Source: Flavobacterium sp. H122
Lineage (GTDB): Bacteria; Bacteroidota; Bacteroidia; Flavobacteriales; Flavobacteriaceae
Length of the DNA stretch: 64,000 bases
Direction of reading: 5' to 3'
Assembly: GCF_004959765.1 (NCBI RefSeq)
Contig: NZ_SJZD01000003.1
Location: forward strand, 282,368-346,367
The notes beneath the pieces are model-generated. The model saw only the letters and a program-made list of their open reading frames with translations. It ran no database searches and was not told the origin of the DNA. Both the position numbers and the translations under genes were made by a program. Below are positions 18,810 to 26,889 of this stretch, piece after piece (position 1 is the stretch's first letter; each line of letters begins with the position of its first letter).

Positions 18810-20270
18810 ATAATGTTAGTTTACTATTTGTGTTGTTGTTTTAAATGGCTTATAACAATCTACGGGCTTTCACGAGTTGGGATTTTTTTTTACGTACTAT
18901 TCCATTATATACTCAAGCTCAATTTCCTAAAACTGCTATATTTGTTTCGGAATGTAAATGTAAGGTTTTTCTGTGTTTATTTATATGAGATAAAAATATT
19001 TAATTCTAAGTATTTACTACGGTTCATCTAGATCTGCTAATGCCCAAGGTTCATTTTCAGTATTTTAGAAGAGTCAATAGGTCTTCATTTTTTAAGAAAA
19101 ACCAACCAAAACTTTACAGTACAGAATGTCTGTAAAATATTGATCCAGTGGTGTTTTTAAAATTTTGTTGCTATGGTATTTGGATTAAAGCGCAGTGATA
19201 GAGTATTAATATGCTTCTGTTCCGATAGTCTACTATTCGTTTTTTGGATATGATATCGAAGAATAATTACTTTGGATAGTGCAATAATAATCAGAACAAT
19301 GTGTGTGTCGGGGAAGTTTTTTGAGAATATTTCGATAAGTTTTGCGAATGTATATATGTAAAGGGATGGCTCGAGGTAAACGCAAAAATATTGATATTGC
19401 TTTAATTAAAATCAAATCACGCATTAGAAAAAAATATTTTTAGTAAAATAATTCTAACGCGTAGCTTTTGGGGGTATGAAATTCGACTTATCCTTAACAA
19501 ATAAAGAGATTACGCCATTGAACAGAATGGTTTTTTCAAATAAATGTTGGACAAAATTGAGTTTAAAATCATATCAACAATTGTTGCTCAATATTTAATT
19601 AAAACTCGAATCACGTTTATGATTTTTCAATAATTTTAGAATCTTCATCCTAGTATTTGGTGTGGTACAAATCGATTTTATACATTGAAATTAAGAGCGT
19701 TAGTGTATATCTTTGGTTGGTCATAAACACTTGTTCAAGATGTTTATAACCCTTATTTTTCAAAATTTATGGATAAATGTAAAGGATAGAATTGAAATTT
19801 TGACAAAGTATATTAAGTAAATTCTTTTGGTAAAAATAGAACAATCGTATTTGTAAGACAAAAAAATACAGAGTAATCAAAGAAGACAGGAAAAACACTA
19901 AGCCTATTTGCAAAAGATGAAGTTCATCGAATTGTAGTTATTCACTCTATATTGTAAACCTAGAATTGTTTGCATACTTGGATGACTTTGAAATCTCTTA
20001 CATAACAACTGATTAGAAAGTTATGTGCTCACTTAAAAGAAAAATTTACTAACATCGTGGATTGAAAAATTAATAGTAAGATTAATTTTATTAAATGGTA
20101 TTTATATTTTAAAAAGAGCAAACTAAATAGGTTTTTCTCATTCTTTTAAACCGTCGTTTATGTATTGTCTTATTGTTGATTAGTTGCTCATTAGTAGAAC
20201 CAATTTCATCTTCAGAAAGATGTTAATTCAAATGTTAAAAATGACTAAAAAAGTTTTTTAACACAATACC
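18810..20270. other. 1.46-kb stretch with no convincing gene
   Basis: Very AT-rich and broken by stops in all frames. The longest open frames (18813-19031 plus, 19233-19424 minus) have odd, hydrophobic or Ile/Leu-rich compositions and no family resemblance I can see. A short basic frame at 19366-19443 (25 codons, beginning MARGKRKNID) and a 35-codon minus-strand open stretch near 20120-20225 could be gene remnants, but neither is strong. No terminal inverted repeats of an insertion sequence were found by eye. Confidence 0.55.
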
Positions 20271-20930
20271 TTATGTAAATTTAAATGGATTGGGGCTATT
20301 TTTTCTCATTCTAAAATTAACAAAATGTTCTCTGTTATCTAATTGAAAATAAATATTGTTCATTAAAAGAAAATCAAGATTTTTTCCGGGTGATTGGCCA
20401 AAAGAATGTCCTGGCCAAAATAATGTTTTTTTAGGTATATGTTTTTTTATAAATTGAACAGAATCATACATTTGATTCGGGTCACTGCCTTTATCAATAC
20501 ATATGCCAACTCCCTCGATGAATATAGTATCTCCTGAAAAAAGATGTTTGTCTATTAAATAACATACGCTTCCAGATGTATGCCCTGGAGTAAGAATTGG
20601 AATAATTCTAAAGGTTGCAATTGTAATTTCTTTCAAATGATCTACTGCTTTAAGATTCAGGCAATCAAATTCATAATCTTCAATTTCTATTGCCGACATG
20701 AAAACCGGCACATTGTGTTTCTTGGAAAATTCTTGAGCAAGATTGGTATGGTCTTGATGAGAATGTGTCAATAGGATGCATTTTAAACCAATTTGATTAT
20801 CAACTAAAAAATTATTTATAAGGTTGTAATCCCAAGCGGGATCGACTAAAATACCAATATCGTTTTTATAAATCAGATAACATTGATTTATAATAGAAAA
20901 ATTAGATACGCGAAATGTTTTAACTTCCAT
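20271..20930 (-). CDS. Metallo-beta-lactamase-fold hydrolase, BaeB/PksB-like
   Basis: This 219-residue protein of the glyoxalase II-like group has the zinc ligands THSHQDH, a later His in TPGHTSGS, Asp in FSGDTIF, and a final His in WPGHSFG. Homologous small Zn hydrolases (PksB, BaeB, PedB) recur in trans-AT polyketide clusters, where a thioester-hydrolysing or repair role has been suggested. Its start lies one base after the PPTase stop on the same strand, so the two are very probably co-transcribed. A general thiolesterase such as a glyoxalase II cannot be excluded. Confidence 0.88.
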   Translation of the reverse strand: MEVKTFRVSNFSIINQCYLIYKNDIGILVDPAWDYNLINNFLVDNQIGLKCILLTHSHQDHTNLAQEFSKKHNVPVFMSAIEIEDYEFDCLNLKAVDHLKEITIATFRIIPILTPGHTSGSVCYLIDKHLFSGDTIFIEGVGICIDKGSDPNQMYDSVQFIKKHIPKKTLFWPGHSFGQSPGKNLDFLLMNNIYFQLDNREHFVNFRMRKNSPNPFKFT

Positions 20931-20931
20931 T

Positions 20932-21675
20932 TTATTTTATGCTTTTTTTTGCAAAAGAATTCCAAAATTGATCTAAACCAGGATTTGTATTCTTAGGTAG
21001 TACAATTGAACACACATAATTACCGGAATGATAAGAAATAGCTTTGTATTGAGTAAAATGGGTGAAACTACTTAAGTAAATAGAACCTTCCTTTTTTAAG
21101 GATTGAATTTCTAACATTTTAAAATCCATTGTCAATCCAGTCTTAAAGATTTTTGATATAGCTTCTTTTACTGTCCAAACGACCATGCTGCCTATAGGAA
21201 ATGATGTTTGGCATTCTAAAATAAGATTCATCTCAGAATCTGTTATTTGTTGCTTAATTGCAGTAATAGAATCTTCTTTAATTTTTTCTATATCAACACC
21301 TAATGGGTGCTCTTCTGGGAATGCTAAAACAATAGCAATATTGTCACAATGGCTTATGCTCACTTGAATATTATGGTTTTCAAAACTCTTAACAATTGGA
21401 AATTGAAAAATCCCAAAATCAATAAATATCGATTGATCATTAACGTCAATTAATTCATTTATTGCTTTTTTGGCAGCAATTCGGCCTAACAAATAACTTA
21501 ACTTTCGTTTGTCGTATTTTAATGTATTGTAATGATTTTGCTCATTTGGATGAAGATATGTGATTTTTTCCTGTATGGAAGGCAAATCTTTATTAAGAAT
21601 ACAAAAAGCTGCTAAAAGATCTTTTTTTTTTCTTTTTAATAAAATTTTACCGGTAGATTTTTCCTTTTCTTTCAA
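20932..21675 (-). CDS. Sfp-type 4'-phosphopantetheinyl transferase
   Basis: The 247-residue protein shows the family signature: GRIAAKKAI near the N-terminal third, HPLGVDIEKI (Mg-binding Asp-x-Glu) and WTVKEAISKIFKTGL (WxxKEAxxK). It transfers phosphopantetheine from CoA to carrier-domain serines, here presumably ACP1, ACP2, PCP and the free ACP. No ATG lies upstream of the conserved N-terminal region, so the start appears to be TTG at 21675. It is part of a minus-strand group (MFS exporter, PPTase, MBL hydrolase) that supports the polyketide pathway. Confidence 0.92.
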   Translation of the reverse strand: MKEKEKSTGKILLKRKKKDLLAAFCILNKDLPSIQEKITYLHPNEQNHYNTLKYDKRKLSYLLGRIAAKKAINELIDVNDQSIFIDFGIFQFPIVKSFENHNIQVSISHCDNIAIVLAFPEEHPLGVDIEKIKEDSITAIKQQITDSEMNLILECQTSFPIGSMVVWTVKEAISKIFKTGLTMDFKMLEIQSLKKEGSIYLSSFTHFTQYKAISYHSGNYVCSIVLPKNTNPGLDQFWNSFAKKSIK

Positions 21676-21870
21676 AGTAAGTAGAAATTGTCGTATTTTT
21701 TAAAATTAATTTTCCTTTTAAATTATTGGGCATAAATAAGTAGTTATTTTGAGCAGTTCTCTAAGAATATTTAATATTATAATTTAAGCTGCCCAAAAAC
21801 CTAAATCAATTTTTGAATACCCACATCTAAAATTTTGTCATCTGCATCCTGCAGTATATTGTATTTATAA

Positions 21871-23097
21871 TTAACGCTCTTCAATCAAATTTTTTTTCAT
21901 ATTGTTTACTGTTATAAATACACTTGTCATCATTAGGAATGCGCCAACTAAAAATGGAGCTCCTGCAAATTGAATAGGGGTTGCTGGACTAGTAAATAAA
22001 TAAAATATATTAGTCATTAATAAAGGTCCAATTATGGAAGCAACAGCCATTAAGCTAGTTAAAATTCCCTGTAATTCCCCTTGCTCATTTTGAGGTACAT
22101 TTTTTGAGATAATTGATTTTAATGATGGTCCAGTAATACCACCTAAACAATAAGGAATTAAAAGAACAAAAATCATCCAAGTTTGATTTGCAAAAGCTAG
22201 TGAAATAAGTGAGAATGTATATAGGACTAGTCCAACAAGAATACTTTTTTTATCTCCTATTTTAGGATTAATATAACGAATCAAACCTGCTTGAACTATT
22301 ACAACCATTATACCGGCTATTGTTAATGAAAGGCCAATAAAAGTGTTACTCCAATCAAACTTTTCAATATTAATAAAAGTCCATGTACTCATTACTGCAT
22401 GATCGGCAATGTAAATTAATATAAATGTAATTATTAATCCACTTGAAATATTTTTGTTTCTTTTTAATTCAAATAAAGTGGCTAATGGGTTGGCTTTTTT
22501 CCACTCAAATGGACGTCTATTTTCTATGGATAAAGATTCTGGTAAAACAAAATAACCATAAATTAAATTGATGAAGGTTAAAATTGCAGAGGCAATAAAT
22601 GGTACCCTTGGGCCTAATTCGCTTAATGCTCCACCTAGTATAGGGCCTATTATGTAGCCTAATCCAAATGCAGCTCCTATCATTCCAAAATTTTGAGATC
22701 TATTTTTGTCTGAACTTATATCTGCAATATATGCAGTTGCAGTTGTGTAACTTGCTCCGAATATTCCCGAAATAACTCGACCTAAAAGTAACCAATATAT
22801 TGTTGGTGCTAACCAAAGAAAAATATAATCTATTCCAAAACCTAATAAAGATAATAATAAAACTGGTCTTCTGCCGTATTTATCACTAAGCCTGCCTACT
22901 ATTGGAGCGCAAATAAATTGCATAAAGGCATAAGCAAAAACTAACAAACCACTCCATTGTGAAGCTTGACTGATATTTCCATCAATTAATTGTTCTATTA
23001 ATCTTGGAAAGACAGGGGCAATTATACTTAGGCCAATAACATCTAATAATATTGTTGTAAAAATAAAACTTAACGCAGCCTTTTTAATTGAGGTCAT
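21871..23097 (-). CDS. MFS efflux transporter, TetA/TCR-like (DHA1)
   Basis: This 408-residue protein has 12 predicted membrane helices. It has motif A (GRLSDKYGRRP) between helices 2 and 3 and the family's drug:proton antiporter motif C-like segment (GAAFGLGYIIGPILGG) in helix 5. Drug:H+ antiporters of this kind often export the cluster's own product. It stands first in a minus-strand series ahead of the PPTase (gap 195 bases) and is preceded by a good flavobacterial promoter. The substrate is inferred from context only. Confidence 0.9.
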   Translation of the reverse strand: MTSIKKAALSFIFTTILLDVIGLSIIAPVFPRLIEQLIDGNISQASQWSGLLVFAYAFMQFICAPIVGRLSDKYGRRPVLLLSLLGFGIDYIFLWLAPTIYWLLLGRVISGIFGASYTTATAYIADISSDKNRSQNFGMIGAAFGLGYIIGPILGGALSELGPRVPFIASAILTFINLIYGYFVLPESLSIENRRPFEWKKANPLATLFELKRNKNISSGLIITFILIYIADHAVMSTWTFINIEKFDWSNTFIGLSLTIAGIMVVIVQAGLIRYINPKIGDKKSILVGLVLYTFSLISLAFANQTWMIFVLLIPYCLGGITGPSLKSIISKNVPQNEQGELQGILTSLMAVASIIGPLLMTNIFYLFTSPATPIQFAGAPFLVGAFLMMTSVFITVNNMKKNLIEER

Positions 23098-23150
23098 ATT
23101 GTTTTTATTATTATTTATTAAAGCTCAGGATTTAAGTTAATTAATTTAGC

Positions 23151-23179
23151 CAAAAATAGTTTTTTTTAACTTGGAACAA
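23151..23179 (-). promoter_or_regulatory. Bacteroidota-type promoter for the MFS/PPTase/MBL group
   Basis: Read on the minus strand there is TTG (-33) at 23177-23179, an 18-base spacer and TATTTTTG (-7, consensus TAnnTTTG) at 23151-23158. Transcription would begin about 45-50 bases before the MFS ATG. Confidence 0.6.
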
Positions 23180-23776
23180 AAAAGTAAAATTAAATCATTT
23201 AAAAATTTGTTAGAATAATTAAGAAAAATAGATAATGAGAACATAACCAGTATATTATAAATATGACTTAAATTAGACGGCAATTTTTAAAACTATGAAA
23301 TAAAGCAATTATTTTTTTAGAGTATATATTAATTTTGCCTGAAGAAATAATATGTCAAAAAGATGTAAAAAGCTTGAAAGCATTGCCAAACAAGATTATG
23401 TATCTATTTGCCCAGAGGAATGATTTATATTAAAGTTGTCGGAAAGTGCTGGTATTACTCGCTCTAAATAAGTTGACTCAAATTAGAATTTTGTTAAGAC
23501 ATGTGTTTGAAATATGAACATGTTAAAGAATATATTATTTCATAATTTGAAGTGTATTTGTTGGTTTTAAATCAGTTCAATTTGCTTAAAAAAAATGTAA
23601 ATTACATGATGTTGTAGAATTTGAAAAATTTGTGAAGCATTTTTAAATGAAAGACTGTAAAAGTGATACGAATCCCATCCTCTCTGCAAAATAAATAGTC
23701 CGGGTATAAAATTAATCTTGATTTAACCTGGAATTCCTTAAAAATTCTTAAATTTAAGTAATTAATAAGAATTGTT
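23180..23776. other. ~600-base intergenic region at the edge of the biosynthetic cluster
   Basis: AT-rich, with no open frame over ~40 codons that looks coding. It marks the change from accessory genes to conserved housekeeping genes. I saw no tRNA-like fold, integrase gene or duplicated end that would identify an insertion site. Confidence 0.5.
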
Positions 23777-23947
23777 ATGGAAACCTATTATATATATATC
23801 ATTCTTGTGTTGGCAGGCGGGCTTTTTCTGATTCGGTTTCTTTATCTGAAAAATGAAAAAGACAAAAAAGCGCTTGAAAAGCAACTTAATAACGACTATA
23901 AAAAAACACAGGAGATTGAGGTTAATGATAAAGATATGATTAATTAA
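23777..23947 (+). CDS. Small single-pass membrane protein
   Basis: A 56-codon frame starting METYYIYIIL has one hydrophobic helix (residues ~4-23) followed by a highly charged Lys/Glu/Asp-rich tail. This pattern is typical of small inner-membrane proteins (N-out, short coiled C-terminal segment). Its stop overlaps the stop of the convergent lipoprotein gene by four bases. I do not recognise a family. The clear helix-plus-charged-tail layout, and base use unlike the gap before it, suggest a real gene. Confidence 0.55.
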   Translation: METYYIYIILVLAGGLFLIRFLYLKNEKDKKALEKQLNNDYKKTQEIEVNDKDMIN

Positions 23948-24627
23948 TTATCTTTTTTCACTTCACCTGTTTTAGTTTCTTCTGTTGTTTTGTTTTCTTC
24001 GGTTTTCTTTTCCTGATTTAAAGGTGATCCTACAGCTATGCCGCATACGTGCCCTGGCTGTCCATGAGGTGGATTCATTCCCGGGGCAACTTGCGTTGTG
24101 GCTGTATTTGTACTGACTAATGCCGGGGTGCCTGAATTGTTATTCGGATTTACGGTTGTAGTTGTTGGGCTAGTCACAGTTATTGGGTTGGCAGTGGCTT
24201 TGTTTGGTTTAGAGTTTAAAGGCACTCCAACAGCTATGTCACATCTGTGGCCCGGCTGGCCGTGTGCAGGATTCATACCTTTTGCTGTTTTTGCAGTTGG
24301 CTGATTTGTGTTGTTTGTTGTTACCGCTGTCTGGCTGACTGTAAATTGCTGGTTATTGGCTGTTTGTGATTGAGCCGGGACATTCTGCTGCTGTGTTTCA
24401 TTGCCGCACACATGTCCGGGTTGTCCGTGAGGGGGATTTATCTTAGTGGCAGTTGTTGGGTTGTTTGCGTTGAAACCTGTATTGCTGTTGGGTTGCTGGT
24501 CATTATTTTGGGTTTGGTTTACGGCAGAGGTTTTGCTGAAGTCGATTGAGCTCTCCTGAGGAGTTAATTCTTTTTTGCAGCTTATCAGTAAAAATATATT
24601 GATAATGAAATAGATAGCTTTTCTCAT
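23944..24627 (-). CDS. Lipoprotein with three HGQPGHxC repeats
   Basis: The 227-residue protein begins with a lipoprotein signal (lipobox LISC, Cys ~17). The rest is low-complexity Asn/Thr/Gln/Pro linker holding three copies of a motif, (M/I)NPxHGQPGHxC. The second and third copies are followed by (D/G)IAVGxPLN, the third near residue 185. The His/Cys content suggests metal binding, but that is inference. The C-terminal tail is Lys/Glu/Thr-rich. It should be anchored in the inner or outer membrane facing the periplasm or surface. I know similar HGQPGH-repeat proteins only as hypothetical proteins of flavobacteria. Confidence 0.8.
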   Translation of the reverse strand: MRKAIYFIINIFLLISCKKELTPQESSIDFSKTSAVNQTQNNDQQPNSNTGFNANNPTTATKINPPHGQPGHVCGNETQQQNVPAQSQTANNQQFTVSQTAVTTNNTNQPTAKTAKGMNPAHGQPGHRCDIAVGVPLNSKPNKATANPITVTSPTTTTVNPNNNSGTPALVSTNTATTQVAPGMNPPHGQPGHVCGIAVGSPLNQEKKTEENKTTEETKTGEVKKDN

Positions 24628-24670
24628 GATTTTTTATTTACTCAAAATTAAAAAAAAATACTCTAAATGC

Positions 24671-24702
24671 TTGCAATAAAGCAAAACTTATTTTTATATT
24701 TG
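24671..24702 (+). promoter_or_regulatory. Promoter of tRNA-Gly
   Basis: TTG at 24671-24673, a 21-base spacer and TATATTTG at 24695-24702 match the flavobacterial TTG-N17-23-TAnnTTTG pattern. The start of transcription would fall just before the tRNA at 24714. Confidence 0.65.
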
Positions 24703-24713
24703 CACTCACAAAA

Positions 24714-24786
<73 letters not shown>

Positions 24787-24787
24787 C

Positions 24788-24817
24788 AAAACCTCAAACG
24801 AAAGTTTGAGGTTTTTT
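24788..24817 (+). terminator. Rho-independent terminator after tRNA-Gly
   Basis: The stem AAACCTCAAAC / GTTTGAGGTTT with a GAAA loop is followed by a run of T. Confidence 0.85.
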
Positions 24818-24862
24818 ATTTTACCTGTTTTTGGATAATTCTGACTGATTCTTTTGTTGGAA

Positions 24863-24894
24863 TAAAAAAATAGGCTGTTTTTGAAACAGCCTAT
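24863..24894 (-). terminator. Terminator of the SPOR gene (minus strand)
   Basis: The stem ATAGGCTGTTT / AAACAGCCTAT has a three-base loop. On the minus strand it is followed by a T-run (the A-run at 24863-24869), as expected for the gene ending at 24915. Confidence 0.8.
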
Positions 24895-24914
24895 TCGTAT
24901 TTTTGAAACAACTT

Positions 24915-25304
24915 CTACTTGTTCGGTTTTATTAAAAAAGCGTTTGGGTATTTCTTTTTCAAATCCTGAAGTTTTTTTTCGGCTTCTATTCTGGTTTTGA
25001 AACTTCCAACCCATACTTTATATATTGGTGTGTGAAATACTATGGTCGCATCGATGTTTTTATAGCTCTTCCTGAATTCTGTAAGTGTTTTCTTGCTTGT
25101 GGCTGCGTCTCCAGTGAAAATTTGAATTTTATAGCGTTCATTTACAGTAATCGAAGAATTTATTTTTCTTTTTTCAGAGAGTAGTTGTTCAAAACGAGGG
25201 TCTTGATTTATTTTGGATTTTCCTTCCTGTGCAAATGAAAATGTTAAAAAAAACACTGTTGTTGAAATGTTTAGCAAGGTTTTCGTAATTGTTAAAATTC
25301 TCAT
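24915..25304 (-). CDS. SPOR-domain exported protein
   Basis: This 129-residue protein has an N-terminal signal peptide ending near SFAQ (~residue 26). A C-terminal SPOR domain (~55-128, from RYKIQIFTGD to PNAFLIKP) carries the typical YKVWVGSFKTRIEAEKKLQDLKKKYP pattern, split here between its first strand and helix. SPOR domains bind denuded peptidoglycan glycan strands, often at division sites, so it probably acts in the periplasm or cell envelope. It is a single-gene unit with its own terminator. A longer frame on this strand across the tRNA gene is an artefact. Confidence 0.85.
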   Translation of the reverse strand: MRILTITKTLLNISTTVFFLTFSFAQEGKSKINQDPRFEQLLSEKRKINSSITVNERYKIQIFTGDAATSKKTLTEFRKSYKNIDATIVFHTPIYKVWVGSFKTRIEAEKKLQDLKKKYPNAFLIKPNK

Positions 25305-25406
25305 AAAGGGTTAATTTTTAAACAAATGTAAGTGTTAAGGGATATATAAATCAAATAATATTATTTAGAATAATTATAAATTAATATTTAAGATATATTT
25401 AAGGTT

Positions 25407-25435
25407 TTGAGAATAGTACATAAGTCGTATTTTTG
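25407..25435 (+). promoter_or_regulatory. Promoter of the ACIII-cytochrome oxidase operon
   Basis: TTG at 25407-25409, an 18-base spacer and TATTTTTG at 25428-25435 match the flavobacterial promoter consensus. The leader before actA would be about 80 bases. Confidence 0.65.
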
Positions 25436-25521
25436 TCGGAGTTTTTAAATGGCATACTATATTCTCTGCAAAACAACTACTGAAAATACTGTGCCAAATT
25501 TAGATGATAACCATTTAACAT

Positions 25522-26856
25522 ATGAAAAAGGTGGGAAACCATAAATCGTTTTTAAAAGTAGTAACGTTAAATCTGGCGTTTCTATTATCTGTTTCTTTAA
25601 GTTCTTTTGCTCAAGAACCGGCTGCTGCGGCACCGGCGGGAGATGCTGTTGTGGCACCTGCTGCTGCGGGAGATGCTGCTGCTGGAAAAGCTTTGTTTAA
25701 TGCTAACTGTGCTGCTTGTCACAAATTAGATGATAAAATGACAGGTCCTGCGCTTCGTGGTGTGGCAGAACGCCGTGACAGAGCTTGGTTAGGTCAATGG
25801 ATTAAAGATTCAAAAAGTTTAATCGCTTCAGGTGATGCTGATGCTGTGAAATTATTTGAGGAGTTTAATAAAGTGCCTATGACGGCATTTCCTCAGTTGT
25901 CAGATGCGGATATTGATAATATCTTAGCGTACACTTCTCAACCAAAAGATGAAGCTCCAACTCCTACAAATGCTGGTCCTGCTGGTCAGCCTAGTGAGTC
26001 AACAGGTATTTCCAATAACATAGTATTAGGTTTACTGGCTGTTGTTTTAGCTGTATTGGTTGGTATGCTTTTTATGGTGTACAATACATTGCGTAAAATA
26101 TCTGCGGCTAACGGTATTGAAGTTAAGGAGCGTTCTTTGTCTTTCCTGCCATTATGGAGATCTTTTGCTAAAAATCAATTTTTAGTATTAGTTTCTACTA
26201 TTTTATTAATGTTGGTGAGTGCTTATTTTGCTTATGGTTACTTGATGCAGGTAGGTGTGGATCAGGATTATGCGCCTATTCAGCCAATTCATTACTCTCA
26301 CAAAATTCACGCAGGTGACAACGGTATTGACTGTAAATACTGTCACTCAGCTGCACGTACAAGTAAAAATGCAGGTATTCCTTCATTAAATGTTTGTATG
26401 AACTGTCATAAAAATATCTCTGAATTCCAGGGTGATAAAGATTCAACTTACGTTGAGTATACTAAGGAATTCTATACTGCGGAAATTCAAAAATTATATG
26501 ATGCAGTAGGATGGGATAAAACAACTCAAAAGTATACTGGAAAACAAAAACCGGTTAAATGGGTTAGAATCCATAATCTTCAGGATTTCGTATATTTCAA
26601 CCACTCGCAGCACGTTTCTGTAGCTGGAATTGAATGTCAGAAATGTCACGGTCCGGTAGAGACTTTTGAAATCATGAAGCAGCATTCGCCATTGACTATG
26701 GGATGGTGTGTGAACTGTCACCGTGAGACTGCGGTAAAAGTAGAAGGTAATGCTTACTACGAAAAAATCCATGCTGAACTTTCTAAAAAATACGGTGTAG
26801 ACAAATTGACTGCTGCACAAATGGGAGGTTTGGAATGTGGTAAATGTCACTACTAA
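25522..26856 (+). CDS. actA: Alternative complex III subunit ActA, multiheme cytochrome c
   Basis: This 444-residue protein starts with a signal peptide (to about residue 31) and an Ala/Pro-rich linker. A monoheme cytochrome c domain (CAACH, 63-67) follows, then two membrane helices (~165-190 and ~222-245). The pentaheme domain has CKYCH (~271), CMNCH (~292), CQKCH (~372), CVNCH (~396) and CGKCH (~439). Six CxxCH sites are visible in total. ActA relays electrons from the quinol-oxidising core of alternative complex III towards cytochrome oxidase. It is the first gene of an eight-gene operon. The extra N-terminal monoheme domain is fused here rather than encoded separately. Confidence 0.93.
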   Translation: MKKVGNHKSFLKVVTLNLAFLLSVSLSSFAQEPAAAAPAGDAVVAPAAAGDAAAGKALFNANCAACHKLDDKMTGPALRGVAERRDRAWLGQWIKDSKSLIASGDADAVKLFEEFNKVPMTAFPQLSDADIDNILAYTSQPKDEAPTPTNAGPAGQPSESTGISNNIVLGLLAVVLAVLVGMLFMVYNTLRKISAANGIEVKERSLSFLPLWRSFAKNQFLVLVSTILLMLVSAYFAYGYLMQVGVDQDYAPIQPIHYSHKIHAGDNGIDCKYCHSAARTSKNAGIPSLNVCMNCHKNISEFQGDKDSTYVEYTKEFYTAEIQKLYDAVGWDKTTQKYTGKQKPVKWVRIHNLQDFVYFNHSQHVSVAGIECQKCHGPVETFEIMKQHSPLTMGWCVNCHRETAVKVEGNAYYEKIHAELSKKYGVDKLTAAQMGGLECGKCHY

Positions 26857-26889
26857 TAATTTATTAAGAAGCTAATTTTTATATATAAT

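Noticed and set aside
18813..19031. 72-codon plus-strand frame after the hydroxylase
   Set aside because: Composition is Phe/Leu/Tyr/Cys-rich as in random AT-rich DNA, with no family resemblance.
19366..19443. Basic 25-residue peptide frame (MARGKRKNID…)
   Set aside because: Too short, no context and no recognised family; could be a remnant but cannot be supported.
20120..20225. Minus-strand open stretch resembling the end of a DNA-binding domain
   Set aside because: Only ~35 codons, no start, stop immediately before it; similarity is weak and only by impression.
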